DNA from: Maribacter algarum (ex Zhang et al. 2020)
Lineage (GTDB): Bacteria > Bacteroidota > Bacteroidia > Flavobacteriales > Flavobacteriaceae
NCBI RefSeq assembly: GCF_005885635.1
Contig: NZ_VATY01000003.1
Location: 662,507 to 726,506 of the forward strand
Reading direction: 5' to 3'
Length of the DNA: 64,000 nt
Positions 1-9,533 of this stretch are shown piece after piece. The notes under the pieces are model-generated. The model was not told the origin of the DNA, did not search any database, and was given only the letters and a program-made list of their open reading frames with translations. A program made the position numbers and the translations under genes. The stretch's first letter is position 1, and each line of letters begins with the position of its first letter.

Positions 1-191
1 GTTTTTCGATTATAGGCAAAAATCAAACCTTCAGGATGCTTGGTAATCAAATGATTAATATCTGGATTATGCAATATGATAGAACCGTAAAACGCGTTCG
101 CGTCAAAGGTGTAGTTGGATAGCTTATTGTCATTCTGCCCAAAGCAAAATCCTGTAAAGCATATGATAAGTAGGAATACCCTTAGGTTCAT
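1..191 (-). CDS. N-terminal part of an exported protein, probably acyloxyacyl hydrolase/PagL-like (cut by window edge)
   Basis: This partial gene has 63 complete codons from the ATG at 191 to the window edge. It starts with a clear signal peptide (MNLRVFLLIICFTGFCFGQ, cleaved near residue 19). Next comes a segment with FYGSIILHNPDINHLI and HPEGLIFAYNRK, which resembles the start of flavobacterial proteins annotated as acyloxyacyl hydrolase (lipid A deacylase-like beta-barrels). The family call rests on that short stretch and is tentative; export to the envelope is better supported. A TACCTTTG -7 box at 198-205 lies only six bases before the ATG, so the mRNA may have almost no leader. Confidence 0.5.
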   Translation of the reverse strand, partial: MNLRVFLLIICFTGFCFGQNDNKLSNYTFDANAFYGSIILHNPDINHLITKHPEGLIFAYNRK

Positions 192-205
192 GGAAATCAA
201 AGGTA

Positions 206-248
206 AGTACGAAGTTCGAAATACGAGGTACGAAGTTTGAAAACTTTA
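206..248. repeat. Degenerate TACGAAGT-type intergenic repeat
   Basis: Between the divergent-facing gene starts and the metF stop, the words GTACGAAGTTCGAAATACGA and GGTACGAAGTTTGAAA follow each other as imperfect direct repeats. A related copy in opposite orientation lies near 27132-27170. It looks like dispersed intergenic repeat material, with no coding potential seen. Confidence 0.45.
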
Positions 249-264
249 TACTCTTGGTAAGGGT

Positions 265-1218
265 CTAAAATAGACTTTTCGCAATCGCCTGAATGTTGTC
301 TGATTTTCCCATGGAATAATAATGTAACACCGGAACACCTGCCTCTTTCAATTCTTTTGACTGTTGAATTGCCCATTCAATGCCTACTTGACGAACCGAT
401 TTGTTATTCTCACAATCATCTACTGCATCAATCAAATCTTGCGGTAAATCTATTCGAAACACCTGGGGTAAAAGTTGTAAATGTCGTTTTACAGCAATTG
501 GTTTGATTCCCGGAATGATAGGAACATTGATTCCTGCATCTTTTGCCGCATCAACAAATTCAAAGTATTTCTGATTATCAAAGAACATTTGCGTTACTAC
601 GTAATCGGCACCGGCGTCAACCTTTTCTTTGAGTCGCTTCAAATCTGATTTCAAGGATGGTGCTTCCAAATGTTTCTCTGGGTATCCGGCCACGCCGATA
701 CAGAAATCTGCACAATCATCCGTTTCTATAACTTCATGCAAGTACTTTCCACAGTTTAGGTTTTGAATCTGTTCCACTAAATTGATTGCAAAAGGATGAC
801 CACCTTTGGTTGGCTCAAAATATTTTTCTTCTCGCATGGCATCTCCTCGTAAAGCCATTACATTTTCGATTCCCAAATAGTGGCAATCAACAAGTAAATA
901 TTCTGTTTCCTCTTTGGTAAATCCACCGCACAGAACATGAGGAACGGTATCTACATTATACTTGTGCTTAATCGATGCACAGATACCTACCGTCCCTGGG
1001 CGCATACGTGTCAATTTTTTGTCTAAAAGCCCTGAGCGGTCTATATATACGTACTCTTCACGAGAAGTAGTGACATCAATAAATGGAGGGTTATACTCCA
1101 TCAAAGGGTCGATATTATCGTATAATTCTTGAATATTTCGACCTTTGACCGGTGGAATAATCTCGAAGGAAAACAACGTTTTTCCTTTGGCTGCTTCTAT
1201 ATGTTCAGTAACCTTCAT
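265..1218 (-). CDS. metF: Methylenetetrahydrofolate reductase
   Basis: This cytosolic flavoenzyme (317 aa) reduces 5,10-methylene-THF to 5-methyl-THF, the methyl donor used by the methionine synthase encoded just upstream. The sequence has the family pattern: FSFEIIPP near residue 17 with the catalytic glutamate, VMALRGD near 121-127, QMFFDNQKYFEFV near 213-225 and PIIPGIKPI near 234-242. Length is normal for a bacterial MetF. The gene is last in a metH(N)-metH(C)-metF operon, starts 21 bases after the metH(C) stop, and should be under the SAM-I riboswitch at 5103-5182. Confidence 0.95.
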   Translation of the reverse strand: MKVTEHIEAAKGKTLFSFEIIPPVKGRNIQELYDNIDPLMEYNPPFIDVTTSREEYVYIDRSGLLDKKLTRMRPGTVGICASIKHKYNVDTVPHVLCGGFTKEETEYLLVDCHYLGIENVMALRGDAMREEKYFEPTKGGHPFAINLVEQIQNLNCGKYLHEVIETDDCADFCIGVAGYPEKHLEAPSLKSDLKRLKEKVDAGADYVVTQMFFDNQKYFEFVDAAKDAGINVPIIPGIKPIAVKRHLQLLPQVFRIDLPQDLIDAVDDCENNKSVRQVGIEWAIQQSKELKEAGVPVLHYYSMGKSDNIQAIAKSLF

Positions 1219-1239
1219 GTATACTTTTTCTAAATTCTA

Positions 1240-3966
1240 TTAATCATCTGCAATATTAGGAGCCAACCATTTTGTGGCTTCAGCAATTGGTATTCCTTTT
1301 CTATTCGCAAAATCAGCTACCTGGTCTTCTTTTATTTTTCCAAGTCCGAAATAACGAGCATCCAGATTACCAAAATAGTACCCTGAAACGGATGCTGCTG
1401 GCCACATCGCTAAACTTTCAGTCAGTTTTACTCCTATTTTCTTTTCTACTTGAAGTATTTCCCAAATCGTCAATTTCTCCAAATGGTCAGGACAAGCTGG
1501 ATAACCTGGTGCTGGGCGAATTCCCTTATACGATTCCTGTATTAAATCTTCATTGCTTAAATCTTCGTTTACAGCATAACCCCAATGTTTGGTGCGTACT
1601 TCTTTGTGTAAATACTCTGCGAACGCTTCCGCTAAACGGTCTGCTAATGCTTTTATCATTATGGAACTGTAATCGTCCAGCTCTTTTTCATAAACTGCCG
1701 CTAGTTCTGCCGTTCCAAATCCCGTGGACACACAGAAACAACCCATATAATCTTGTTTCTTTCTTTCTTTGGGAGCTATAAAGTCTGCCAAAGCATAATC
1801 AGGCACACCTTCTCTTCTTTGTAATTGTTGACGTAGTGTTCGGAAGACAAATCTTTCGTTACTTTCTGTGTTCTCGACGCCGTTCGAACTGACAGAAAGA
1901 GGGCCTACTTCGATATCATCGTCATTGATTGTATTCGCTGGGAATAATCCGAATATAGCTTTTGCCTTTAGTTTCTTTTCCGATAAAACTTCTTTCAACA
2001 TCTTTTGGGCATCCGCAAATAAATCGGTTGCTTGGGTGCCGACTATATTATCCGTTAGGATATCAGGGTATTTTCCATGGAGCTCCCAACTTCTGAAAAA
2101 AGGTGTCCAATCAATAAACGGGACAAGCTTTTCCATATCCATATCGTCAATGATTTGAATTCCTAGACGGTTTGGCTTTACGATTTCGGAAGTATTCCAA
2201 TCAATCTTAAACTTATTCTCTCTCGCTTTTTCTATGGATTTGTATTCCTTTTGAACGGAGCGTTTCAAAAATTTATCTCGAAAGACATCGTAATCTTCTT
2301 TGATGGATTTTTTATATCTATCGGATGTTTCTTTCTGTAACAAATCACCAACAACGGTCACCGCTCGGGAAGCGTCGTTTACATGCACAACAGCCTGACT
2401 ATACTGAGGGTCTATCTTTACCGCAGTATGCGCTTTACTTGTAGTAGCTCCGCCAATTAATAAAGGAACCGTAAAGTTTTTACGTTCCATTTCTTTGGCC
2501 AAATGTACCATCTCATCCAATGATGGGGTAATCAATCCACTTAGACCGATGACATCTACATTATGTTCTATGGCAGAAGCGATAATTTTCTCTGGTGGCA
2601 CCATTACCCCCAAATCTACAATCTCATAATTATTACATGCCAAAACTACACTTACGATGTTTTTTCCAATATCATGAACATCACCTTTTACGGTAGCCAT
2701 CAATATTTTACCTGCTCCATCAGAATCCCCTTCTTGCGGGTTCAACAACTTCTCTTCTTCAATATATGGCAATAGGTAAGCAACTGCTTTTTTCATTACT
2801 CGAGCAGATTTCACTACCTGCGGCAAGAACATTTTTCCACTTCCAAAGAGGTCACCTACGACATTCATTCCTGTCATCAAATTGCCTTCGATAACTTCAA
2901 TGGGTTTGTCAGCTGTTTGTCTCGCTTCCTCTACGTCTTCCTCAATATATTGGTCAATCCCTTTAACTAATGCTCTAGTTATTCTTTCTTGTAACGGCTC
3001 TTCACGCCAAGATAAATCGACTTTACTCTCCTTAGCTTTTCCAACAACAGATTCTGCAAAATCAAGCAGTCTTTCGGTTGCATCATCACGCCTATTGAGC
3101 ATAACATCTTCCACATGCTCTAGTAAGTCTTTCGGAATATCATCATATACTTCTAGCATCGTCGGGTTGACAATACCCATATTCATTCCGGCTTTAATCG
3201 CGTGATATAAGAACACCGAATGCATCGCTTCTCGTACAGGATTGTTGCCTCTAAATGAAAAAGAAACATTACTCACGCCTCCACTAACACTACAATGGGG
3301 CAAGTTATCGCGAACCCATTTGGTGGCGTTTATAAAATCGAGCGCATTTAGTTTGTGCTCATCCATACCCGTAGCAACAGGAAAAATATTCAGATCAAAA
3401 ATGATATCCTCTGGAGGAAAACCAACTTTGTCTACCAAAATATCATAGGAGCGTTTCGAAATTTCAAGCCGTCGCTCATAATTATCCGCTTGTCCTACCT
3501 CATCAAATGCCATAACAATTACGGCAGCTCCGTATCGTTTTATGAGCTTTGCATGACGTATGAACTCTTCCTCACCTTCTTTTAGACTAATGGAATTTAC
3601 CACACATTTGCCTTGCACCACTTGAAGTCCCGCTTCTATGATTTCCCATTTTGAACTATCAATCATAATCGGGACACGGGCAATATCTGGTTCGGCAATA
3701 ACAAGATTCAAAAACTTCACCATTGCTTCTTTGCCATCGATGAGTCCGTCATCCATATTGATATCGATGATTTGGGCACCACCTTCTACCTGATGTCGTG
3801 CTACATCCAAAGCTTCTTCGAATTTTTCTTCTTTAATGAGGCGAAGGAATTTTTTGGAACCTGCCACATTCGTCCGCTCCCCAACATTTATAAAATTAGT
3901 TTCAGGAGTAACCACAAGTGGTTCAAGACCACTTAGTTTTAAATATTTTGGTTTGAGTTCGGCCAT
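1240..3966 (-). CDS. metH: Cobalamin-dependent methionine synthase, large subunit (pterin-, B12- and activation domains)
   Basis: The product (908 aa) carries everything of MetH except the homocysteine domain. It has a pterin-binding barrel ([11 protein letters not shown] near 27-37, MIDSSKW near 101), the B12 cap helices ([20 protein letters not shown]), a B12 domain with DVHDIGKN, whose His is the lower cobalt ligand, plus GLSGLITPS and [10 protein letters not shown], and a C-terminal SAM-binding reactivation domain with [14 protein letters not shown]. It transfers methyl from 5-methyl-THF to homocysteine together with the product of the preceding gene. Its ATG directly follows that gene's TAA in the same reading frame. 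B12 dependence is inferred from the DxHxxG motif. Confidence 0.96.
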   Translation of the reverse strand: MAELKPKYLKLSGLEPLVVTPETNFINVGERTNVAGSKKFLRLIKEEKFEEALDVARHQVEGGAQIIDINMDDGLIDGKEAMVKFLNLVIAEPDIARVPIMIDSSKWEIIEAGLQVVQGKCVVNSISLKEGEEEFIRHAKLIKRYGAAVIVMAFDEVGQADNYERRLEISKRSYDILVDKVGFPPEDIIFDLNIFPVATGMDEHKLNALDFINATKWVRDNLPHCSVSGGVSNVSFSFRGNNPVREAMHSVFLYHAIKAGMNMGIVNPTMLEVYDDIPKDLLEHVEDVMLNRRDDATERLLDFAESVVGKAKESKVDLSWREEPLQERITRALVKGIDQYIEEDVEEARQTADKPIEVIEGNLMTGMNVVGDLFGSGKMFLPQVVKSARVMKKAVAYLLPYIEEEKLLNPQEGDSDGAGKILMATVKGDVHDIGKNIVSVVLACNNYEIVDLGVMVPPEKIIASAIEHNVDVIGLSGLITPSLDEMVHLAKEMERKNFTVPLLIGGATTSKAHTAVKIDPQYSQAVVHVNDASRAVTVVGDLLQKETSDRYKKSIKEDYDVFRDKFLKRSVQKEYKSIEKARENKFKIDWNTSEIVKPNRLGIQIIDDMDMEKLVPFIDWTPFFRSWELHGKYPDILTDNIVGTQATDLFADAQKMLKEVLSEKKLKAKAIFGLFPANTINDDDIEVGPLSVSSNGVENTESNERFVFRTLRQQLQRREGVPDYALADFIAPKERKKQDYMGCFCVSTGFGTAELAAVYEKELDDYSSIMIKALADRLAEAFAEYLHKEVRTKHWGYAVNEDLSNEDLIQESYKGIRPAPGYPACPDHLEKLTIWEILQVEKKIGVKLTESLAMWPAASVSGYYFGNLDARYFGLGKIKEDQVADFANRKGIPIAEATKWLAPNIADD

Positions 3967-4971
3967 TTAAACTTTTTCAACTATTAGGTTCCTTGGATCA
4001 TACTTTTTCACCAAGTCAGCAATCGCAGTAATATGCTCAGGAGTTGTTCCGCAACAGCCTCCTACAATATTTACAAGTCCTTTTTCCACATATTCCTTGA
4101 TTTGAGCTGCCATTTGTTCAGGAGTTTCATCGTATTCTCCAAACGCGTTAGGTAGCCCAGCATTGGGGTGGGCGGAAATTGCATGTAGCGTTCTGCTAGA
4201 TAAGACCTCCAAATGTGGTACCAATTGATTCGCTCCTAAGGCGCAATTAAACCCTACTGACAAAATCGGGATATGAGAAATAGATATTAAAAATGCTTCG
4301 GCAGTTTGACCTGATAAGGTTCTACCAGAGGCATCTGTAATCGTACCACTGACCATAATCGGAACGTCAATATTCCGTTCTTCTTTGACTTCTTCGATAG
4401 CAAAAAGGGCCGCCTTCGCATTTAACGTATCGAAAATGGTTTCTACAAGCAAAATATCTGAACCTCCATCTAACAAAGCTTCTGCTTGCTGTTTGTACGC
4501 AATCCGTAATTCATCAAAAGAAATCGCCCTGAATCCGGGATCATTTACATCTGGCGACATGCTTGCCGTCTTGTTTGTCGGCCCCATACTTCCCGCAACA
4601 AACCTTGGCTTATGAGATTCTCTAGCAGTAAATTCATCGGCTACCTTTTTTGCAATTTTCGCAGACTCGTAATTCAGTTCATAGACCAAATCTTCCATAT
4701 GGTAATCGGCCATGGCGATGGTAGTTCCTGAAAAGGTATTCGTTTCAACAATATCCGCTCCGGCGGCAAAATACTTGCGATGCACTTCGGCAATGGCCTC
4801 TGGCTGAGTCAAGGATAATAGGTCGTTATTTCCTTGCAGTGGGTGCTCCCAATGTTTAAACCGCTCTCCGCGGAAGTCTTCTTCGGTGAATTTGTAACGT
4901 TGGAGCATAGTGCCCATAGCGCCATCTAAAACTAGAATTCGTTCTTTTAATATGTCCTTGATATTTACCAT
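3967..4971 (-). CDS. metH: Methionine synthase, homocysteine-binding (zinc) subunit
   Basis: This is the N-terminal third of MetH as a separate protein (334 aa from the ATG at 4971; a TTG at 4983 would add four residues). It is a homocysteine S-methyltransferase barrel with [12 protein letters not shown] at the start and the three zinc-ligand cysteines in [11 protein letters not shown] and [10 protein letters not shown]. It binds and activates homocysteine as a zinc thiolate. It is the first gene of the operon and follows a SAM-I riboswitch leader. Split MetH is common in Bacteroidota, so this is not taken as a broken gene. Confidence 0.95.
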   Translation of the reverse strand: MVNIKDILKERILVLDGAMGTMLQRYKFTEEDFRGERFKHWEHPLQGNNDLLSLTQPEAIAEVHRKYFAAGADIVETNTFSGTTIAMADYHMEDLVYELNYESAKIAKKVADEFTARESHKPRFVAGSMGPTNKTASMSPDVNDPGFRAISFDELRIAYKQQAEALLDGGSDILLVETIFDTLNAKAALFAIEEVKEERNIDVPIMVSGTITDASGRTLSGQTAEAFLISISHIPILSVGFNCALGANQLVPHLEVLSSRTLHAISAHPNAGLPNAFGEYDETPEQMAAQIKEYVEKGLVNIVGGCCGTTPEHITAIADLVKKYDPRNLIVEKV

Positions 4972-5047
4972 AAAAATTTCCAAATACTATGTATTCGATT
5001 TATAAATTATCAAGTAAGGAGAAGTGTAAGACAAAATGTCTTTCTTA

Positions 5048-5057
5048 GTTATCTGCC
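5048..5057 (-). promoter_or_regulatory. Conserved leader box shared by both SAM-I leaders
   Basis: On the minus strand GGCAGATAAC lies 24 bases after the palindromic hairpin of the metH leader. The identical ten bases recur 26 bases after the equivalent hairpin of the metY leader (32072-32081). A short inverted repeat, AAGACA-TTT-TGTCTT, follows. The function is unknown; placement suggests part of the expression platform. Confidence 0.4.
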
Positions 5058-5081
5058 TTACCCTTTAAATTTACTCAAAAG

Positions 5082-5102
5082 GTCCTGAAACGAGTTCAGG
5101 AC
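5082..5102 (-). repeat. Palindromic hairpin GTCCTGAA-N5-TTCAGGAC directly after the SAM-I aptamer
   Basis: This 8-bp perfect stem with a five-base loop begins on the base after aptamer stem P1 ends. It has no strong U-run (CTTTTGAG follows). The same palindrome sits at the same place behind the second SAM-I riboswitch (32108-32126), and variants occur at 37507-37525 and 24920-24937, so it may be a dispersed repeat recruited as expression platform. Confidence 0.6.
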
Positions 5103-5182
5103 AGGTAGAATGTAGCACCTTCTTTAAAGTTAAAGGGTTGCTAAGGCTTCATAGGGTCTAATCCCTCCACCTTTCTTGATAA
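5103..5182 (-). ncRNA. SAM-I (S-box) riboswitch upstream of metH-metF
   Basis: Read on the minus strand, the leader has the S-box signature: ATCAAGAAAGGTGGAGGGA, then GACCCTATGAAGCCTTAGCAACC, a variable stem, and AAGGTGCTA before the closing strand. Stem P1 pairs AGGTGGA (5166-5172) with TCTACCT (5103-5109). SAM binding is expected to lower expression of the metH-metF operon. The spacing from the metH start at 4971 is about 130 bases. A near-copy lies upstream of metY. Confidence 0.93.
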
Positions 5183-5210
5183 CGATTTCAATGTTTGTAT
5201 GAACTGAGTG

Positions 5211-5241
5211 CAAAGTAAAGCTACAAGCTTATGAAAACCAA
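5211..5241 (-). promoter_or_regulatory. Promoter for the metH-metF operon
   Basis: A Bacteroidota-type promoter on the minus strand has -33 TTGG (5238-5241), a 19-base spacer and -7 TTACTTTG (5211-5218, one mismatch to TAnnTTTG). Transcription would begin near 5204, about 20 bases before the SAM-I aptamer. Confidence 0.55.
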
Positions 5242-5268
5242 GTTATTCAGATAAAAATTGATATTGAA

Positions 5269-6645
5269 TCAAAGTAAACCTTTCGCCTTTATTTCTAAGT
5301 ATTTATTTATGGTATCTATGGTAAGGTTACTCGGAGAGGTCAAAATGGTTTGTATTCCATATTTATTTAACTCAGCCGCTATTAATTTTTTGTCATAGCT
5401 GAATTTTTCTGCAATGGTTTTATCAAAAATCTCTTGAATAGTATTTGCTTCTTCGTTTTTGAGATGTTCTAGTTCTGTGTTTTTAAAAAATACCACTACC
5501 AACAAATGACTTTTGTTAATCGCTCTCAAATATCCAATCTGTCTGTTTACCGCATCTAGGCTGGCAAAGTTGGTGTACAACAATAACAAACTTCTTGTAG
5601 TTACTTTTCGCTTTATCAAGCTGTATAAATTGCCAAAATCGGATTCGCTAAAATCTGTATTTACATTATAAAGTGACTCTTGTATTAAATTCATTTGTGC
5701 ATTTCTGCGTTCAGCTACAACGAAATTTTCTGGTTTTCTGGAAAATGAAAAAACCCCAGCTTTGTCATGCCTTCTGACTACTACGCTACTGATTACCAGA
5801 GCTGAATTTATCGCATAATCCAGCAAACTGAGCCCTTCAAATGGCATCTTCATTACCCTGCCTTTGTCAATAACAGAGTATACCTGCTGTGACTTTTCAT
5901 CTTGAAATTGATTCACCATCAGTTGATTGCGTTTGGCTGTCGCCTTCCAATTAATATCTTTTATGTTGTCACCTTGTACATAATCTTTAATCTGTTCAAA
6001 CTCGAATGAATTTCCAATTCTACGGATTTTCTTTATTCCAAACTGAAGATTAAATTGATTCAATGAAATTAAATCGTACTTCTTGAGCTGTAAAAAACTA
6101 GGATATGTCTTTACCATTTGTGAAGCGTCAAAGGAAAACTTCCGCATTACAAAGCCTATTCGACTTGAAACAAATAGATGCAATTCGCCAAACTTATATT
6201 CGCCACGTTCCTTAGGGACAACTTCATAATAGATAGACTCTTTTGAGTTTGCAGGAATATCCCTATTTAGATTGAAATCACGTTGCTGAAACTGGAAGGG
6301 CAGTTCGTCTATTATTAAGCAAGACATCTTTAATGAAAAACCATTAGTAATCTCAATGGCAACTTTATTACGGTCTCCGTTAGAAAACTTTTCAGGTAGA
6401 ATTCGGTTCGCTTTGATTCCTTTTTTAGTCCCGAAAAGAATAAGACTATCTACAATAACAACTACCAGAAAAATAAGACAGGAAAGTTTTGCAAACTCTA
6501 ATAAAGCAGGATAGATAAAACTAAGAATAAAGAGTACGATTATCCCGGACATCACATAGAAAAAACGATTATTTAAAAATAATTCTTTAAAAAACCGCAC
6601 TATGGGAAGAGTTTTGGAAGCCTCTGATGTTTTAGTTTCTGCCAT
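5269..6645 (-). CDS. DUF58 domain membrane protein
   Basis: The protein (458 aa) has two membrane segments near residues 25-70, then a soluble part with the DUF58 signature around FEQIKDYVQGDNIKDINWKATAKRNQL, followed by a von Willebrand A-like region. The ATG at 6645 is preferred over an upstream TTG at 6654; it leaves a nine-base gap after the moxR stop. In this conserved cluster DUF58 proteins act with MoxR ATPases, probably in assembly or maturation of envelope complexes. The exact role is not known. Confidence 0.88.
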   Translation of the reverse strand: MAETKTSEASKTLPIVRFFKELFLNNRFFYVMSGIIVLFILSFIYPALLEFAKLSCLIFLVVVIVDSLILFGTKKGIKANRILPEKFSNGDRNKVAIEITNGFSLKMSCLIIDELPFQFQQRDFNLNRDIPANSKESIYYEVVPKERGEYKFGELHLFVSSRIGFVMRKFSFDASQMVKTYPSFLQLKKYDLISLNQFNLQFGIKKIRRIGNSFEFEQIKDYVQGDNIKDINWKATAKRNQLMVNQFQDEKSQQVYSVIDKGRVMKMPFEGLSLLDYAINSALVISSVVVRRHDKAGVFSFSRKPENFVVAERRNAQMNLIQESLYNVNTDFSESDFGNLYSLIKRKVTTRSLLLLYTNFASLDAVNRQIGYLRAINKSHLLVVVFFKNTELEHLKNEEANTIQEIFDKTIAEKFSYDKKLIAAELNKYGIQTILTSPSNLTIDTINKYLEIKAKGLL

Positions 6646-6654
6646 TAAACCCAA

Positions 6655-7635
6655 TTATTTTGGAATTTCAACACTCTGTAGAATATCATTGATTATTTGT
6701 GTTGAAGTAATCCCCTCCATTTCCCTTTCTGGTGTTATGATAACACGGTGCTGCAATACAGGAATTGCAATTTGTTTTATATCTTCTGGAGTTACAAAGT
6801 CCCTTCCGTTTATCGCCGCAAAAGCCTTACTGGCTTTTAAAACCGCTATTGAGGCTCTAGGAGAGGCTCCTAAATACAAAAAGGGGTTCGTACGAGTATT
6901 CAATATGATTTCTGCGATATACTTTATGAGGTGCGGTTCAACAATAATTTGAGAAATCAAAGCTTGAAAAGCCACAATTTTCTCCTTACTCAAACTACTG
7001 GTAATTTGCTCCAACTTTGTTGTTTTCAAGGCATGCTCTCTTGTTATAATCTCCACCTCTTCCTCCAAATTGGGATAATCAATAGTTATTTTGAAAAGAA
7101 AACGATCTAATTGCGCCTCAGGTAATCTGTAGGTTCCTTCTTGCTCAATGGGATTTTGAGTAGCCAATATGATATAAGGCGCATCCAATAGGTACTTCTC
7201 TCCATCCATGGTTACTTGTCTTTCCTCCATTACCTCAAATAAAGCAGCTTGCGTTTTTGCGGGGGCCCGATTAATTTCATCAGCCAAAACAATATTAGAA
7301 AATATAGGCCCCTTCTTAAACTCGAATTCAGATTTCTTCAAATTAAAAATAGAAGTCCCTAATACATCTGAAGGCATAAGATCCGGAGTAAACTGTATTC
7401 TACTAAAATCTACAGCCAAAGCCTTTGCCAATAATTTTGCTGTAATGGTCTTGGCAACTCCGGGGGCACCCTCCAATAAAACATGGCCTTCGGCCAATAA
7501 AGCCGTTAGCAATAGGTTTACTAGATGTTTTTGCCCAACAATTACTTTAGAAAGTTCTGTTTTTATCTGAAGGACACTTGCTTGTAATTCACTTAGGTCT
7601 AGCCGATTACCAAACTCAATATCATTATTTTCCAT
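6655..7635 (-). CDS. MoxR-family AAA+ ATPase
   Basis: This 326-aa ATPase shows Walker A (LEGAPGVAKT near 55-64), Walker B with the MoxR extension (VLADEINRAPAKTQAALFE near 116-134), sensor 1 (ILATQNPIEQEGTYRL) and the arginine-rich C-terminal lid (GASPRASIAVLKASKAFA). MoxR proteins are chaperone-like ATPases that usually work with DUF58/VWA partners, which here are the next genes. Spacing of nine bases to the DUF58 gene and three bases after the DUF4350 gene supports one operon. Confidence 0.94.
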   Translation of the reverse strand: MENNDIEFGNRLDLSELQASVLQIKTELSKVIVGQKHLVNLLLTALLAEGHVLLEGAPGVAKTITAKLLAKALAVDFSRIQFTPDLMPSDVLGTSIFNLKKSEFEFKKGPIFSNIVLADEINRAPAKTQAALFEVMEERQVTMDGEKYLLDAPYIILATQNPIEQEGTYRLPEAQLDRFLFKITIDYPNLEEEVEIITREHALKTTKLEQITSSLSKEKIVAFQALISQIIVEPHLIKYIAEIILNTRTNPFLYLGASPRASIAVLKASKAFAAINGRDFVTPEDIKQIAIPVLQHRVIITPEREMEGITSTQIINDILQSVEIPK

Positions 7636-7638
7636 GGG

Positions 7639-8826
7639 TTAATTTTTATCTTTGTTGTAGAAATTCTCTATCTCTTTATTAAGTTTTACTAGGGGTTCTT
7701 TGGTCATAAAATTATGCGATTTCATTTTCAAAATAAGAGTAACTAATTGTTGTACCTGCTCTACTTGGTTACCAGATTTCAACGCTAGCTTCTTTACAAA
7801 ATCTTCATTCAAATTCTCGGTCGACAGATGGTATTTGCTACGTATGGACTCTAAGAAGTGAATGATTTTTTTCTGAATAATACCATTGTAATCAGCTGCT
7901 TCATAATGCAAATTACTAACGGTGTGAACAAATTCTGTTGTAGTATTTTTTAGAGGCTCTATAATGGGAATTATTCTTTGTCTACGCTTTGCATTGAAGA
8001 AAATGAAAAGGGCTAGAGCCAATAGCAATAAGTACCAACTCCATTTCAAGGGTTCTTTGGACATGATATAACGCAAGGTGCTGTCGCTAATCTCGGGATT
8101 GGTCTTTACTGCTTTATCCAAAAGAAAAGGCACTTGGGGCATATATGAAATAGCCGTGCTTACATAACGCGTATCAGATGCTTCTAACATTTGGTAATTG
8201 GTAAAAACCTCAGGAGCTGTATGTATGTAAAAAATTCCATCGTAATACGGAATTCCAACAAAATTGGTTCTCTTTTTACCTTTATCAGATATAAAGTATC
8301 CTAGTTTTTTTCCAGCAGTACTATCCTTCACATATGAGGTTCCGGTTGGAATCTTTGAAGTATAAACTAATGAATCTTTAGCAAATTCAAAAAACAATGT
8401 ATTCTCTGTCTCCGTGATATCGGTATTCTCAAATGCAGTTTTAAAACCTAGGGTATCTTTAACGTAATATGGAAAGCTGTACGCGGAAATAAAAGCATCA
8501 TTTCCATAGGCAACATATTCCAACAAAGCTTCAAAAGAGGTGTTGTCTATATCATAGTGTTTAGAGATGCTGATATAGTTCTTAGTAGAATCGACTGGTT
8601 GATCCCTTAAATACTGATCATATTCGTAAAATGTAGTATGTATTTTCTTAACTGACTTTCCTTGAAACCAAAAGGGTAACTGGTCAAAAAACACCTTTGT
8701 ATCCATCGGCTTTGTTTCAAACTCATTAAACGTAGGAGTCCAATTTACGGTATGACTTCTATTGGCAAAGACCAATACAATCATTAAGATGACAAAGCTG
8801 GAGACTAAAATTCCTTTTCTGTTCAT
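7639..8826 (-). CDS. DUF4350 domain protein
   Basis: This protein of 395 aa has an N-terminal membrane segment (residues 6-22), an extracytoplasmic region of about 240 residues and a second membrane segment near 265-280 followed by a basic KRRQR stop-transfer and a cytosolic tail. DUF4350 proteins are regular members of the MoxR/DUF58 cluster. Its ATG overlaps the upstream DUF4129 stop in an ATGA junction, so translation is probably coupled. Catalytic residues were not recognised. Confidence 0.8.
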   Translation of the reverse strand: MNRKGILVSSFVILMIVLVFANRSHTVNWTPTFNEFETKPMDTKVFFDQLPFWFQGKSVKKIHTTFYEYDQYLRDQPVDSTKNYISISKHYDIDNTSFEALLEYVAYGNDAFISAYSFPYYVKDTLGFKTAFENTDITETENTLFFEFAKDSLVYTSKIPTGTSYVKDSTAGKKLGYFISDKGKKRTNFVGIPYYDGIFYIHTAPEVFTNYQMLEASDTRYVSTAISYMPQVPFLLDKAVKTNPEISDSTLRYIMSKEPLKWSWYLLLLALALFIFFNAKRRQRIIPIIEPLKNTTTEFVHTVSNLHYEAADYNGIIQKKIIHFLESIRSKYHLSTENLNEDFVKKLALKSGNQVEQVQQLVTLILKMKSHNFMTKEPLVKLNKEIENFYNKDKN

Positions 8827-9533
8827 CCTTTAAACTGTTTTAGAAGTTCATTGTAAACGGAGGATGTTTGCTTATACTCGCCTTCATCTATGCTAAATTC
8901 ACCATACCATATATAGGTGTAGTAATAGGTTGCCTTACTAAAACCAGGGGCGTATTTTGACCCCTCAACTTCTAATTGATAATCAAAAGTGGTTTTTTGC
9001 GCATCATAGTCTATGACCTCAAATTGGTCTAATTTCTTTAATAAAAAAAGATAATAGTATCGTATGGCCGACCTATAATCTGCATTGGATACCGCTTCGG
9101 AAATCAAACTATTGAAATCTACCTCACGTATATTCTCTCCAATATCAAAATTCAGGTTTTGGGTCTCTTCTTTGTTTCTTTTGAAAATCCACCTAATCTC
9201 CTTGTTCAGAACAACCTTTACAATCAAATAGATGACCAATAAAATCACCAAAATCCAAAACAAGTAATAAAAGACACTGATGATATTTCCCGCACTTTCA
9301 CTTTCTATTCTAAACCAACTTGAAAACAAGTCACCAAGCCAGCTTCTAAAACGGGCTAGTGAAGAAGTGGTTTCAACATAATCATAGGCTTTGCCGGTAT
9401 AGTTTTCTTTGAAGGTATTCGGCAATACTCGAACCTCTTCTGGTACATCTGGCACTTCAATTTCTTGCGCATTGGATACTACCATGCCCAGGGCAAACCA
9501 AAATGCATAAAGAAAAGGTGTCTTATTTCTCAA
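8823..9533 (-). CDS. DUF4129 domain membrane protein
   Basis: The product (236 aa) has a probable signal peptide ending at SNAQ (residue 23), a membrane segment near 85-108 (SVFYYLFWILVILLVIYLIV) and a cytosolic C-terminal half with YRSAIRYYYLFLLKKLD, typical of DUF4129. The start is a TTG at 9533; it is preferred because it supplies the complete signal peptide, whereas the next ATG falls inside it. It overlaps the spoIIM-like gene by 11 bases. Confidence 0.78.
   Translation of the reverse strand: MRNKTPFLYAFWFALGMVVSNAQEIEVPDVPEEVRVLPNTFKENYTGKAYDYVETTSSLARFRSWLGDLFSSWFRIESESAGNIISVFYYLFWILVILLVIYLIVKVVLNKEIRWIFKRNKEETQNLNFDIGENIREVDFNSLISEAVSNADYRSAIRYYYLFLLKKLDQFEVIDYDAQKTTFDYQLEVEGSKYAPGFSKATYYYTYIWYGEFSIDEGEYKQTSSVYNELLKQFKG

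Noticed and set aside
1272-1781. 169-codon plus-strand ORF opposite metH
   Set aside because: It is antisense to the well-conserved activation domain of MetH, is leucine/serine rich as antisense frames usually are, and has no recognisable motif.
3967-4971. metH as a pseudogene broken by a nonsense mutation
   Set aside because: Both halves have good starts and complete motifs, and split MetH is usual in Bacteroidota.
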